Counted from the stretch's first letter, positions 33,734 to 43,359 are shown. The stretch is 64,000 nucleotides of DNA from Salinimicrobium soli (GCF_048323655.1 NZ_JBLUWW010000003.1:62001-126000); one strand, 5' to 3'. Numbers and translations are program-made. The notes: a model not told the origin generated them from the sequence alone.

Positions 33734-34498
33734 TTATCTGTTCAGAACTTTGTACTCTTCGTAACAACCGCTCATCGCATCGAGGATCTGCAAGTCATTA
33801 GCCGATTCAATAAAATCCTTGGAATAATTACACCTCCTTAAGATCTCATCAATATCAGGGCGATCTATTTGCAGTACCGCCATTAAGGTCTGCCGGTCGA
33901 ATTTCTTCTGCAACAGGTTCCTTATTTCGTCATCCTGCTTCATTTCCCGCAGCTTCCGCATTTGCTTTGGCTGTTTTCCGAAGATATTATAAAGGGCATC
34001 AGCGGGGTTAAAAATAGCCCCCAGCACTTTGCTAACTGCATTTGGACTGCGGTCTCCGCCTTCATATCCTTTATCGAGGCCGCTAATGCTGTAGCGGTAA
34101 TTCTCGTAGATAGGAATATTTTTGGCGTCTATCTCCAGGTATCCGGTCAACTGCACCGGGCGCACCACTACTTCTTCAAGGGCGATCCCCAGTTCGGTCA
34201 TTTTGACCTTTACCGCACCGTATTTCAACCAGTCATTGGTGACTCTTACGCGAATAGACTTAAATCCTAAATAGGAAAAGTAAAGCGTATCGTTGACGGC
34301 CGCCGCGATCTCAAAATCTCCCTCAGGTGAGGTAACCGTACCTTTTACCTGGTTGAGGTTGATCACGTGGGCGTTCTCGATAGCCTTATCATTGGCTGCA
34401 TTTAAAACTTTTCCTGAAACTACTGTGGTGTCCTGACCAAAAGCCACTAAACCGATCAATAAAAAAAGGGGGGCTAAAAATTTCTTCATGCTTTCCAT
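33734..34498 (-). CDS. Secreted protein with carboxypeptidase-like regulatory domain
   Basis: A 254-residue exported protein. A signal peptide (KKFLAPLFLLIGLVAFGQ) precedes a CarboxypepD_reg-like beta-sandwich (about 25-110: VVSGKVLNAANDKAIENAHVINLNQVKGTVTSPEGDFEI). This is the plug-preceding domain found in SusC proteins, but here it stands alone. An alpha-helical C-terminal part of unknown fold follows (LREMKQDDEIRNLLQKKFDRQTLMAVLQIDRPDIDEIL). It is typical of Flavobacteriaceae and its function is unknown. Start at the first ATG or at Met4; the second gives a cleaner signal. Confidence 0.82.
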   Translation of the reverse strand: MESMKKFLAPLFLLIGLVAFGQDTTVVSGKVLNAANDKAIENAHVINLNQVKGTVTSPEGDFEIAAAVNDTLYFSYLGFKSIRVRVTNDWLKYGAVKVKMTELGIALEEVVVRPVQLTGYLEIDAKNIPIYENYRYSISGLDKGYEGGDRSPNAVSKVLGAIFNPADALYNIFGKQPKQMRKLREMKQDDEIRNLLQKKFDRQTLMAVLQIDRPDIDEILRRCNYSKDFIESANDLQILDAMSGCYEEYKVLNR

Positions 34499-34545
34499 TC
34501 GTGTAAAGATAACGCCTTAAAAACTATACCAAATTTTCAGAAAGA

Positions 34546-36357
34546 TTATTTTTTCGATCTTCTTCTTTTGATAGAACTTTCTATGCTGTTACTTTTTCCA
34601 CCGCTTCTCTTGCTTTTTCTTTCTCCCGGAATAAAGTCTGATGACCTTCTTTTTCCGGAGCTTTCGGTAGATCTTCTGCGGCCTTTTCCGGCACCAGATG
34701 CAGATTTTTCGAAACTACGTCCGCCTTTATCTTTTCTCGGTCCTCTTTTTCCGCGGTCCTTTCCGGCACTTTGCTTGGTCACTTCCACATTGATGTGACG
34801 CCCGTGCAACTGGAAGTCCTGGAAAATGGCCAGTACTTCATTTGTTTTGGAACTGTCAACGTTGAAGAAGGAGAAGCTGTCTTTTACTTCCACCCGGTTC
34901 ACATCATCGCGTCCAAGATCTAAAGTCGCCTTCAAAAAGTCCTTCAAGCTCATCCAGTCAAAGTCGTCTTTGGCTCCCACGTTAATGAAGAAACGGGTAC
35001 TATCTCCATCGTCCTGGTAAGTCTCTCCGGCAGCCTTAGCGTTCAGGTCCTGCGCGTTGTTGTAATAGTTGAAGAATCTTGTGAACTCAACCGAAAAGAA
35101 CTTTTTAAGAAGTTCTTCCTTGCTCAGGCCTTCAAACATCTCATTAATGCTTGGCAGGTAGCGGTCGATCTCATGGTTGATCTTTGTGTCTTTTATATCG
35201 TTCGCCAAATGGAACAACTGCACTTCGCAGATCTCCATTCCGTCAGGAATATCTTTTCTTTCAAAAGACTGCCCGATAATGCGTTCGATATTTTTGATTT
35301 TTCGCACCTCACTCTTGGAAACGATCACCATGGAAACCCCGCTTTTTCCGGCTCTTCCTGTACGTCCGCTTCGGTGGGTGTAGGTCTCGATCTCATCTGG
35401 CAACTGGTAGTTGATAACATGTGTAATGTCATCAACATCAATTCCGCGGGCAGCAACGTCAGTAGCTACCAGCATCTGGATCTGTCTTGACCTGAAACTT
35501 TTCATTACCAGGTCTCGCTGGTTCTGGCTCAGGTCTCCGTGTAGTGCAGCAGCGTTATATCCGTCTTCGATCAACTGCTCGGCAACTTTTTGAGTATCGC
35601 GCTTGGTTCGGCAAAAGATCACCGAGAAAATATCGGGATTTGCATCTGCAAGTCTCTTAAGAGCAGCATAACGGTCACGGGCGCTCACCACGTAATATTC
35701 GTGAGATACACTTGAAGTACCGGTATTCTTGGTACCAACGGTTATCTCCACCGGGGTATGCATGAATTTCTTGGCAATGATAGCAACCTCTTTAGGCATG
35801 GTTGCAGAGAAAAGCCAGGTATTCTTTTCTTCAGGCGTGTGTGAAAGTATGGCTGTAATGTCTTCAAAGAAGCCCATGTTCAGCATTTCATCAGCCTCAT
35901 CAAGAATACAGTAATCAATATGAGAAATGTCAACCAGTTTACGGTTCACCATATCCTGCATCCTACCCGGGGTAGCTACAATGATCTGGGCTCCTTTTCT
36001 AATCTGGCTGGCCTGGTCAGTAATACTGGCACCTCCGTAGATAGCTACTGTATTAAGACCTTTATAATATTTTGAGTAGTTCTTTAGCTCATTGGTGATC
36101 TGCAAACACAATTCCCGGGTTGGGGAAAGGATCAATCCCTGCGTCTTTTTGCTGTTGGGATCAATTTTCTGAATAAGCGGAAAGCCAAAGGCTGCCGTTT
36201 TACCGGTTCCGGTTTGAGCAAGAGCGACTATGTCAGTCTCTTTTTCTAATAAAATTGGGATTGCTTTTTCCTGAACTTCGCTGGGAGTTTCAAAACCCAT
36301 GTCAGTGATGGCTTGAAGCAACTGCGCGTCAAGTCCAAGTTGTTGGAATGATTTCAT
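34546..36357 (-). CDS. DEAD-box RNA helicase, DeaD/CsdA-like
   Basis: A 603-residue ATP-dependent RNA helicase. The helicase core has the Q-motif region, Walker A AQTGTGKTAA, DEAD in LDEADEML, SAT in FSATMPKE and HRSGRTGRAG. A DbpA-like RNA-binding domain (about 465-545: RFFINVGAKDDFDWMSLKDF) and a basic Ser/Lys/Arg/Gly tail (about 550-603) follow. Likely jobs are ribosome assembly and mRNA decay, especially in the cold. The promoter box lies about 110 bp upstream, leaving a long leader. Confidence 0.94.
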   Translation of the reverse strand: MKSFQQLGLDAQLLQAITDMGFETPSEVQEKAIPILLEKETDIVALAQTGTGKTAAFGFPLIQKIDPNSKKTQGLILSPTRELCLQITNELKNYSKYYKGLNTVAIYGGASITDQASQIRKGAQIIVATPGRMQDMVNRKLVDISHIDYCILDEADEMLNMGFFEDITAILSHTPEEKNTWLFSATMPKEVAIIAKKFMHTPVEITVGTKNTGTSSVSHEYYVVSARDRYAALKRLADANPDIFSVIFCRTKRDTQKVAEQLIEDGYNAAALHGDLSQNQRDLVMKSFRSRQIQMLVATDVAARGIDVDDITHVINYQLPDEIETYTHRSGRTGRAGKSGVSMVIVSKSEVRKIKNIERIIGQSFERKDIPDGMEICEVQLFHLANDIKDTKINHEIDRYLPSINEMFEGLSKEELLKKFFSVEFTRFFNYYNNAQDLNAKAAGETYQDDGDSTRFFINVGAKDDFDWMSLKDFLKATLDLGRDDVNRVEVKDSFSFFNVDSSKTNEVLAIFQDFQLHGRHINVEVTKQSAGKDRGKRGPRKDKGGRSFEKSASGAGKGRRRSTESSGKRRSSDFIPGERKSKRSGGKSNSIESSIKRRRSKK

Positions 36358-36469
36358 TCGTAAGTGTAAGTATTCGATTATGATATGTGGGTGTTACATA
36401 AGAAGCGAATCGACATACTTAAACCTAAACTTCCAGCAACACATCCTCACCCTGAGGAATTTCGAGCGG

Positions 36470-36477
36470 CAAAGATA
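36470..36477 (-). promoter_or_regulatory. -7 promoter box of the DEAD-box helicase gene
   Basis: TATCTTTG on the minus strand matches TAnnTTTG, but no TTG is at the proper distance. Transcription from here gives a leader of roughly 105 nt before the ATG at 36357. Confidence 0.5.
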
Positions 36478-36493
36478 CAGTTTTATTTAAGAT

Positions 36494-37108
36494 TTAATCG
36501 CGGGCAGGGATATTATTATTTTGGCTCAAAAAGTCAATCAATTTGCGGGTTGCGCGTCCGCGGTGACTGATTTCCGACTTTTCCTGAAGATCCAGTTCGG
36601 CAAAAGTCTTCGAATATCCTTCCGGTTGAAACACAGGATCATAGCCAAATCCTTTCTCTCCCCGCTGCTCAAAAATGATCTTTCCGTCACAGATTCCGGT
36701 GAAGGTATATTGGCGACCTTCCAATTCCAGGGCGATCACTGTTTTAAAGCGGGCGCTGCGATCGGTTTTTCCCTGCAGTTCCTGTAAAAGCTTCGCCATA
36801 TTGGCCTGATTGTCTTTTTCATCACCGGCGTAACGGGCAGAATATACTCCGGGAGCACCATCCAGCGCTGTTACTTCCAATCCCGTGTCATCGGCAAAAC
36901 AATCGTACCCGTACTTTTCCTTTACATAGCTGGATTTTTGGAGAGCATTGCCTTCAATAGTTTCCGAAGTTTCAGGAATGTCTTCCTCACAGCCAATGTC
37001 CTTTAATGACAGTAATTCAATATGTGCAGGCATCATGGCCGCGATCTCTTTGATCTTGTTCTCATTGTTGGTGGCAAAGACCAGCTTGATGGGTTTTTGT
37101 GGAATCAT
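36494..37108 (-). CDS. rdgB: Non-canonical purine NTP diphosphatase (RdgB/HAM1)
   Basis: A 204-residue Ham1 family pyrophosphatase that clears ITP, dITP and XTP. It shows LVFATNNENKIKEI (9-22), the metal-binding FADDTGLEVTALDGAPGVYSARYAG and the C-terminal GEKGFGYDPVFQPEGYSKTFAEL with SHRGRA. All are family signatures. It starts 6 bp after the stop of rlmH on the same strand and is the last gene of that pair. Confidence 0.95.
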   Translation of the reverse strand: MIPQKPIKLVFATNNENKIKEIAAMMPAHIELLSLKDIGCEEDIPETSETIEGNALQKSSYVKEKYGYDCFADDTGLEVTALDGAPGVYSARYAGDEKDNQANMAKLLQELQGKTDRSARFKTVIALELEGRQYTFTGICDGKIIFEQRGEKGFGYDPVFQPEGYSKTFAELDLQEKSEISHRGRATRKLIDFLSQNNNIPARD

Positions 37109-37114
37109 TACAGG

Positions 37115-37588
37115 CTATTTGTGGTGATATGGTTCGTTCTTGAGTATGGTAAAGGCGCGGTATAGCTGCTCCACAAAGAACAGTCGCACCATCTGGTGTG
37201 AAAAGGTCATTTTTGAAAGGGAAACTTTCCCATTGGCCCTTGCGTAAACTTCTTCGGAAAATCCATAGGGCCCACCAATTACAAAGATCAATTGCTTCAT
37301 ACCACTGTTAAGCCTTTTTTGAATGTATTCCGAAAAACCTTCCGAAGAAAATTGCTTTCCGTTCTCATCCAGCAGTACCAGGAAATCAGAATTACTGGTC
37401 TTGTCGAGGATCAGCTTTCCTTCCAGGGCCTTTTGCTGGTCTACGGTGAGGTTCTTTGTCTTCTTTAGATCGGGGATGATCTCGAGCTCAAATTTATTGT
37501 AGTGCCCCAACCGGTTCACATAAGTGGTAATAAGCTTCTGAAGTGAGGGATCATCGGTTTTTCCAATGGCCAGCAATTTAATGGTCAT
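37115..37588 (-). CDS. rlmH: 23S rRNA pseudouridine-1915 N3-methyltransferase
   Basis: A 157-residue SPOUT methyltransferase acting on helix 69 of assembled 70S ribosomes. The knot shows LVLLDENGKQFSSEGFS and FVIGGPYGFSEEVYARA, then LSKMTFSHQMVRLFFVEQLYRAF and the C-terminal PYHHK. All are RlmH hallmarks. The ATG at 37588 gives the usual MTIKLLAIGK start. An upstream ATG at 37648 would run into the divergent nadC gene and adds nothing family-like. Confidence 0.96.
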   Translation of the reverse strand: MTIKLLAIGKTDDPSLQKLITTYVNRLGHYNKFELEIIPDLKKTKNLTVDQQKALEGKLILDKTSNSDFLVLLDENGKQFSSEGFSEYIQKRLNSGMKQLIFVIGGPYGFSEEVYARANGKVSLSKMTFSHQMVRLFFVEQLYRAFTILKNEPYHHK

Positions 37589-37638
37589 GGTGTCAAATTT
37601 GTGTTTACTTTGTAACTTTAGCAAAAATAGGCACTGCA

Positions 37639-38496
37639 ATGATTTCAAAAGAACAATTTGAAAAGGAAATTGAAATAATTATTGAGAATTCCCTCAGGGA
37701 AGATATAGGTTCCGGTGACCACAGTTCCCTCGCCTGTATTCCGGCTTCAGCAACCGGAAAAGCAAAACTACTTGTAAAAGATAAGGGAATACTGGCCGGA
37801 GTGGAATTCGCAAAGCGGGTTTTTAAGGAGGTTGATCCCAAGTTGAACCTTGAAGTGCTTATTGAAGACGGCAGTACGGTAAAAAATGGAGACATCGCTT
37901 TTTATGTCGACGGGTCGTCACAGTCCATCCTTAAAGCCGAACGTCTTGTCCTGAATGCTATGCAGCGTATGAGCGCCGTGGCCACTAAGACCCGGACCTT
38001 CGTTGATAAACTGGAAGGCACTAATACCCGCATTCTTGACACCCGAAAAACTACCCCCGGAATAAGGGCCCTGGAAAAATGGGCGGTCAAAATAGGCGGA
38101 GGCGAAAATCACCGCTTTGCCCTGTATGATATGATCATGCTCAAGGATAATCATATCGACTTTGCCGGCGGAATAAAAACTGCCATTGAGAAGACGCATA
38201 CCTATTTAAAGAACAACAACCTGGACCTCAAGATAATTGTTGAGGCACGGGACCTCAACGAGATAAAGGAAATTCTAAATGCAGGAGGGGTGGATCGTAT
38301 CCTTCTTGACAATTTCAACTATGAGCAGACGCGTGAGGCTGTGAAGATGATCAATGGAAAATGCCAGACAGAATCCAGTGGCGGAATTACTTTAGAGACT
38401 GCGCGTAAATATGCCGAATGTGGAGTGGACTTTATTTCAAGTGGTGCGCTCACACATTCTGTTTACAACCTCGATCTCAGCCTCAAGGCGGTATAG
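37639..38496 (+). CDS. nadC: Nicotinate-nucleotide pyrophosphorylase (quinolinate phosphoribosyltransferase)
   Basis: A 285-residue enzyme converting quinolinate and PRPP to nicotinate mononucleotide in de novo NAD synthesis. It shows REDIGSGDHSSLACIP, ERLVLNAMQRMSAVAT, the DTRKTTPGIRALEKWAVKIGG core and HRFALYDMIMLKDNH with substrate-binding residues. The late VDFISSGALTHS forms the C-terminal phosphate loop. It is divergent from rlmH across 50 bp and followed 3 bp later by the YihY gene. Confidence 0.95.
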   Translation: MISKEQFEKEIEIIIENSLREDIGSGDHSSLACIPASATGKAKLLVKDKGILAGVEFAKRVFKEVDPKLNLEVLIEDGSTVKNGDIAFYVDGSSQSILKAERLVLNAMQRMSAVATKTRTFVDKLEGTNTRILDTRKTTPGIRALEKWAVKIGGGENHRFALYDMIMLKDNHIDFAGGIKTAIEKTHTYLKNNNLDLKIIVEARDLNEIKEILNAGGVDRILLDNFNYEQTREAVKMINGKCQTESSGGITLETARKYAECGVDFISSGALTHSVYNLDLSLKAV

Positions 38497-38499
38497 CCA

Positions 38500-39417
38500 A
38501 TGAACAAAGAAAAAGCAAAACCTACAAGACGGGAGCAGTGGATTCGCTGGTGGACCAGCCATGCCAAAACGGTAATTTTACCGGGCCTGGAAGGACTGTC
38601 TCTGTATGATTTGCTTATCATTTTTTATGCAGGTATCGTAAAAGGGACTTTTTCGGCCAGGGCCAGTGCTATTTCCTTCAGCTTTTTTATGGCGCTGTTT
38701 CCTTTCCTGCTGTTTATTCTGAACCTGATTCCCTTCATCAACTTTATAGACGATTTTCAGATCCAGTTCCTGGACTTTATTGATTCCCTGCTTCCGCCGG
38801 AAACAAGCGGATTCTTTGATCCAATCTTTTATGATATTGCTGCCAGAAAAAGGGGAGGCCTACTTTCTGTAGTGTTCCTGCTTTCCATTTTCCTGATGGC
38901 TAACGGCGTAAATGCGGTGTTTACAGGCTTTGAATTTTCTTACCACACCAAAATAAACCGCTCCATTATCAGGCAATATGTGATAGCCGTAGGTGTTTCG
39001 CTGATCTTGGCCTTATTGTTGCTTACTACAGTAGTGGTATGGGTTTATTTGACATACCTCACAGAAGATCTTAAAACACTTGGAGTAGTGAGTGACGCTG
39101 TGATCTGGGCAGATATTGGCCGGTACGCGATCTTTACAATTATGATCTACCTGATAGTGGCAACACTGTATTATTTTGGTACCAAACAGGGAAGATTGAG
39201 CCGTTTTTTCTCGATCGGAGCTTTTTTTAGTACTTTTTTGATCATTGCGACCACCTTTTTGTTTGGGATCTATATTGAGAATTTTTCAGCATATAATGAG
39301 CTGTATGGTTCTATTGGAGCACTACTTATTCTAATGGTGTACATTTGGATAAATTCTAATATATTGTTGCTCGGTTTTGAACTCAATGCTTCCCTGATAA
39401 AACTCAGAAGGCGATAA
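38500..39417 (+). CDS. YihY/BrkB family membrane protein
   Basis: A 305-residue protein with about six membrane helices. Family features are the early GTFSARASAISFSFFMALFPFLLFILNLIPF, the amphipathic FLDFIDSLLPP, and the late GALLILMVYIWINSNILLLGFELNAS ending in basic residues. Such proteins were once misnamed RNase BN; their transport or structural role is unresolved. It lies 3 bp after nadC, so they are co-transcribed. Confidence 0.9.
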   Translation: MNKEKAKPTRREQWIRWWTSHAKTVILPGLEGLSLYDLLIIFYAGIVKGTFSARASAISFSFFMALFPFLLFILNLIPFINFIDDFQIQFLDFIDSLLPPETSGFFDPIFYDIAARKRGGLLSVVFLLSIFLMANGVNAVFTGFEFSYHTKINRSIIRQYVIAVGVSLILALLLLTTVVVWVYLTYLTEDLKTLGVVSDAVIWADIGRYAIFTIMIYLIVATLYYFGTKQGRLSRFFSIGAFFSTFLIIATTFLFGIYIENFSAYNELYGSIGALLILMVYIWINSNILLLGFELNASLIKLRRR

Positions 39418-39446
39418 TTTTAATTTTACATACCTAAACTTAAACT

Positions 39447-40010
39447 ATGAAAAAACTTGTGTTATTATTGATGGCTGTTGTACTCTCTACGACAGTGAAT
39501 GCCCAAAAGAAGGTGGGTGATGCTACTTTGCCTACTACCGAAACTTATGAAGGTCAAACCTTAGTTCTCAATGGCGCCGGAGTGCGTGAGAAATTATGGA
39601 TCGACCTGTATGCCGCCGGACTTTACCTGAACGAGAAGACAAAAGATGCTAATACCGTTCTGAATGCAGATAAACCAATGTCTATTAAGCTTCACATCGT
39701 TTCAAAGCTCATTTCGAGTGATAAGATGGTAGAAGCGGTGACTGAAGGTTTTGAAAAATCCACAAAAGGGAATACGGCTCCAATTCAGGCCGAGATAAAT
39801 AAGTTGCTAGGCTTCTTCAAAGAAGACATTCATAAAAATGACATTTTTGACCTGGTATATCTTCCGGGAAAAGGAGTGGTAGCTTATAAGAACGGAACTG
39901 AAAAAGGAGTGATCAAAGGAAGGGAATTCAAAAAAGCCCTTTTTGGGATCTGGCTTTCCGGAGATCCTGCAGACAGCGGACTTAAAGAAGACCTGCTGGC
40001 AGGTAAATAA
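39447..40010 (+). CDS. Secreted chalcone-isomerase-like protein
   Basis: A 187-residue exported protein with signal peptide (MKKLVLLLMAVVLSTTVNAQ) and the chalcone isomerase-like fold: LVLNGAGVREKLWIDLYAAGLYLNEKTKD, MSIKLHIVSKLISSDKM, and GREFKKALFGIWLSGDPADSGLKEDLL. Bacterial members bind lipids or fatty acids rather than chalcones, and their role is unknown. The coding sequence carries a palindrome copy at 39833-39850 (KNDIF), and a good terminator follows. Confidence 0.9.
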   Translation: MKKLVLLLMAVVLSTTVNAQKKVGDATLPTTETYEGQTLVLNGAGVREKLWIDLYAAGLYLNEKTKDANTVLNADKPMSIKLHIVSKLISSDKMVEAVTEGFEKSTKGNTAPIQAEINKLLGFFKEDIHKNDIFDLVYLPGKGVVAYKNGTEKGVIKGREFKKALFGIWLSGDPADSGLKEDLLAGK

Positions 40011-40027
40011 AAAATGACTTGAACCGT

Positions 40028-40063
40028 AAATAAACCATTCTTTTTAGGATGGTTTATTTTTTT
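40028..40063 (+). terminator. Rho-independent terminator of the chalcone-isomerase-like gene
   Basis: A 13-bp stem AAATAAACCATTC / GGATGGTTTATTT (one G-T pair), a 6-base loop and a run of T. Confidence 0.82.
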
Positions 40064-40095
40064 GTAGTAGAAACAAGTTTATTTTTGCTTCACCT

Positions 40096-42549
40096 ATGCC
40101 TCATTTCATTAACGTCATTTTGCCTTTACCGCTGGAGAACCACTTCACTTACAGTATCTCTGAGCCCGAGGCTGCATTTTTGAAACCCGGGATGAGAGTG
40201 GCAGTTCCCTTCGGAAAGTCAAAGGTCTATACGGGCATTGTTTCCGGTGTTCATCAAAATGCTCCTGATGTTTATGAAGCCAAGCCAATAGAGCAGATCC
40301 TTGATAAGACGCCGGTTGTTACAACTCAACAGTTAAAATTCTGGCAGTGGCTCGCGTCCTATTATATGTGTACCGAAGGGGAGGTACTGCGAGCTGCAAT
40401 TCCCAGTGCTTTTCTTTTAGAGAGTGAGACCATTGTACAGCTGCTGAAGGATGCTGAGGTGGATGAAATGGCCCTGTCTGATGATGAATTTCTGCTATTC
40501 GAGGCGCTGCAAAGGCAGTCGGCCATGAAGATCGCTGAAATCATCCAGGTGCTGGATAAAAAAACCGTCCTGCCGGTGATCAATTCCCTGGTGGAAAAGA
40601 AGGTAGTGGTGGTGAACCAGGAGATCTACGAGCAGTACAAGCCCAAACTGGAGCGTTACATAAAATTACACCAACGGTATTCGGAAGAGGCAGCCATGCA
40701 TGAGCTGCTGGATGACCTCAATCGTGCCCCCAAACAACGGCAGGTGATCTTCACCTTATTTTCTCATACTGCCAGGTCTTCAGACCCATTAAAAGCTAAG
40801 GAGCTTGCTAAAAAGAGCGGAGCCTCCTCCGGAACTATAAAATCCCTCATTGATAAAGGCGTCCTGGAAGAATATCATTTGCAAATAGACAGGAACCAAT
40901 TTGAAGAAGGTGACCTGGATGAGCTGGTACAGCTGAATGAGTTTCAGCAGAAGGCCCTGGAAGAAATTGAGGATTCTTTTAAAACTGAAGATGTTTGCCT
41001 GTTGCACGGGATCACTTCCTCCGGAAAGACCGAGATCTATGTAGAGCTTATTGAAAAAGCCATTTCTGAAGGGAAACAGGTGTTATACCTGCTTCCGGAG
41101 ATCGCCCTTACGGCGCAGTTGATCGCCCGGCTTCAGAATTATTTTGGGGAAAAGGTTATTGTATACCACAGTAAATATTCCGTCAATGAAAGGGTAGAAG
41201 TATATCAGCAGGTGCTTCAAAACAGCGAAAAGGCGCGAATTGTAGTGGGAGTAAGGTCCAGTATCTTTTTGCCGTTTCACGACCTTGGTTTGATCGTGGT
41301 GGATGAAGAGCACGAGTCTACCTTTAAGCAATACGATCCTGCGCCGCGGTATAACGCACGTGACGCAGCTGTGGTTCTGGGCCTGATGCACAAGGCAAAA
41401 GTGCTGCTGGGTTCGGCAACTCCTGCGCTGGAATCCTATTTCAATGCTGAACATTCCAAATATTCGCTGGTCAATCTCAACCGTCGCTTCGGAAATGTAC
41501 TATTGCCAGAGATCGAGATCGTCGATATCAAGGATAAGCATCGAAAAAAGCGAATGACAGGACATTTTTCTGATCGCCTGCTCGAGGAGATCAGGGAAAC
41601 CCTGAGTAATAAAGAGCAAGTGATCCTTTTCCAGAACCGAAGGGGATTTAGTCCGATACTGGAATGTAATACCTGCGGACATTCCCCGCAGTGCCCTAAC
41701 TGTGATGTGAGTCTCACTTATCACAGTCATAATAATCAGCTTCGATGTCACTACTGCGGATACCACATTGCCATGCAGAACAAGTGTATGGCCTGCGGAA
41801 GTGTCGAGTTATCTACTAAAGGTTTTGGGACCGAAAAAGTGGAAACCGAATTGAAAGCCCTTTTTCCGGGAAACAAGATAGGCCGAATGGACCTGGATAC
41901 TACCCGTGGGAAACACGGCTATGAGAAGATCATCAATGCCTTTGAACAGGGAGAGATAGACATATTAGTAGGAACGCAGATGCTCACCAAAGGATTGGAT
42001 TTCCGTAATGTGAGGCTGGTGGGGATCATGAATGCAGACACACTTTTGAATTTCCCCGATTTCAGAGCCCACGAACGCAGCTTCCAGTTGATGCTGCAGG
42101 TAGCGGGCCGCGCGGGAAGAACAGAGAAGAGGGGAAAAGTGCTTATTCAGACCTATAATCCGCACCACCAGATCGTGCAGCAGGTTTCCACTAACAGTTA
42201 TGAGGAAATGTATAAGGAGCAGCTGGAGGAGCGCAGGCAGTATAAATATCCGCCGTTCTACCGGTTGGTAAGGATCACCCTTAAAGGAAGGGATTACTCT
42301 CGTGTCAATGAAGGCGCGGAATGGCTGGCTACTTCTCTAAAGAATTCCTTTGCTGAAAATGTGTTGGGACCTGAGTTTCCTCCGGTTGCAAGGATCAGAA
42401 ATGAGTACTACAAAAATATTTTACTGAAGATTCCGCAGCAGCAATCTTTATCAAAAACAAAAAAAGTAGTAAGTAAGATCTTACAGAGCTTTAAGGCTAT
42501 AGCTCCATACCGCAGCGTGAAAGTAGTGGTGAATGTGGATCCTTATTGA
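40096..42549 (+). CDS. priA: Primosomal protein N', replication restart helicase
   Basis: An 817-residue superfamily 2 helicase that reloads the replisome at stalled forks. The N-terminal 3'-DNA binding domain (MPHFINVILPLPLENHFTYSI) is followed by Walker A GITSSGKTE and DEEH in VVDEEHESTFK. Four zinc-binding pairs follow: CNTC, CPNC, CHYC and CMAC. Then come motif IV-VI segments (VGTQMLTKGLDF, QVAGRAGR). The length is typical. A TATTTTTG box lies at 40080-40087 but with a short spacer to the nearest TTG. Its end overlaps the convergent LytTR gene by 7 bp. Confidence 0.96.
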   Translation: MPHFINVILPLPLENHFTYSISEPEAAFLKPGMRVAVPFGKSKVYTGIVSGVHQNAPDVYEAKPIEQILDKTPVVTTQQLKFWQWLASYYMCTEGEVLRAAIPSAFLLESETIVQLLKDAEVDEMALSDDEFLLFEALQRQSAMKIAEIIQVLDKKTVLPVINSLVEKKVVVVNQEIYEQYKPKLERYIKLHQRYSEEAAMHELLDDLNRAPKQRQVIFTLFSHTARSSDPLKAKELAKKSGASSGTIKSLIDKGVLEEYHLQIDRNQFEEGDLDELVQLNEFQQKALEEIEDSFKTEDVCLLHGITSSGKTEIYVELIEKAISEGKQVLYLLPEIALTAQLIARLQNYFGEKVIVYHSKYSVNERVEVYQQVLQNSEKARIVVGVRSSIFLPFHDLGLIVVDEEHESTFKQYDPAPRYNARDAAVVLGLMHKAKVLLGSATPALESYFNAEHSKYSLVNLNRRFGNVLLPEIEIVDIKDKHRKKRMTGHFSDRLLEEIRETLSNKEQVILFQNRRGFSPILECNTCGHSPQCPNCDVSLTYHSHNNQLRCHYCGYHIAMQNKCMACGSVELSTKGFGTEKVETELKALFPGNKIGRMDLDTTRGKHGYEKIINAFEQGEIDILVGTQMLTKGLDFRNVRLVGIMNADTLLNFPDFRAHERSFQLMLQVAGRAGRTEKRGKVLIQTYNPHHQIVQQVSTNSYEEMYKEQLEERRQYKYPPFYRLVRITLKGRDYSRVNEGAEWLATSLKNSFAENVLGPEFPPVARIRNEYYKNILLKIPQQQSLSKTKKVVSKILQSFKAIAPYRSVKVVVNVDPY

Positions 42550-43253
42550 TTGGCAGCCAAAGCTTCGATAAGATTCGATTTCTTATGGCGACTCAAAGGG
42601 ATCTGTTGCTTGTCTATCTCAATATTGCGGCTGTTATACCTTTCTATCTTATCCAGGTTCACAATATAAGACTTGTGGATACGAAGGAATTTATTAGAAG
42701 GCAGCTGACTCTCAAAAGATTTCATAGTAGCAAGAACTACAAAACTGTCTTTTTCGGTCACGAACTTTACGTAATCTCCCAAAGCTTCAATATATTTAAG
42801 CTTGTTTAGGAATACTTTTCGGTTCTTGAGGTTGCTCTTTACAAAGATGTAATTATCATCTTCTACAGGAACGCCTTCGTGCTTCAGCCTGTATAGGTTA
42901 ATGGCTTTGGAAACGGCATTCAGAAAACGTTCTTTTGAAATTGGTTTGTGAAGGTAATCTACCGCGTCGTAGTCAAAAGCTTTAAAAGCGTACTTGGTTT
43001 TTCCGGTAACAAATATGATCTGTGGTTTATTTGGAAGATCGTCCAGGAGATCAAATCCGGAGAGAATAGGCATTTCAATATCCAGGAAAATAAGGTCTAC
43101 TTCGGTATCGAGAAGTCCGTTTTTGGTCTCAATAGCGTTATTGTATTCAGCAACGAGCTTAAGTGAGGGATGGTCTTTTATCAGCTTTACAATCGACAAA
43201 CGTTGTAAGCTGGAGTCATCAACCACGGCACATTTAAGTAAAACGTCTTCCAC
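42543..43253 (-). CDS. LytTR-type response regulator
   Basis: A 236-residue two-component regulator. The receiver domain (about 5-120) has the acidic pocket CAVVDDSS, the phosphoacceptor Asp58 in IFLDIEMP and the switch segment DAVDYLHKPI. The LytTR DNA-binding domain (about 135-232) has FVKSNLKNRKVFLNKLKYIEALGDYVKF and FLRIHKSYIVNLDKIERYNSRNIEI. No histidine kinase is adjacent, so its partner is elsewhere. It converges on priA and is divergent from the rpsF operon. Confidence 0.94.
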   Translation of the reverse strand: MEDVLLKCAVVDDSSLQRLSIVKLIKDHPSLKLVAEYNNAIETKNGLLDTEVDLIFLDIEMPILSGFDLLDDLPNKPQIIFVTGKTKYAFKAFDYDAVDYLHKPISKERFLNAVSKAINLYRLKHEGVPVEDDNYIFVKSNLKNRKVFLNKLKYIEALGDYVKFVTEKDSFVVLATMKSFESQLPSNKFLRIHKSYIVNLDKIERYNSRNIEIDKQQIPLSRHKKSNLIEALAANQ

Positions 43254-43359
43254 TGGATAAAAATGTTAGCAATAGCAATAATAAAGAAAAAATCTTACAA
43301 ATGAAAGAAAAAAGGAATTTCAGCGATAAAATGGCCCTTTTTACCTAATAGAAATTGCT

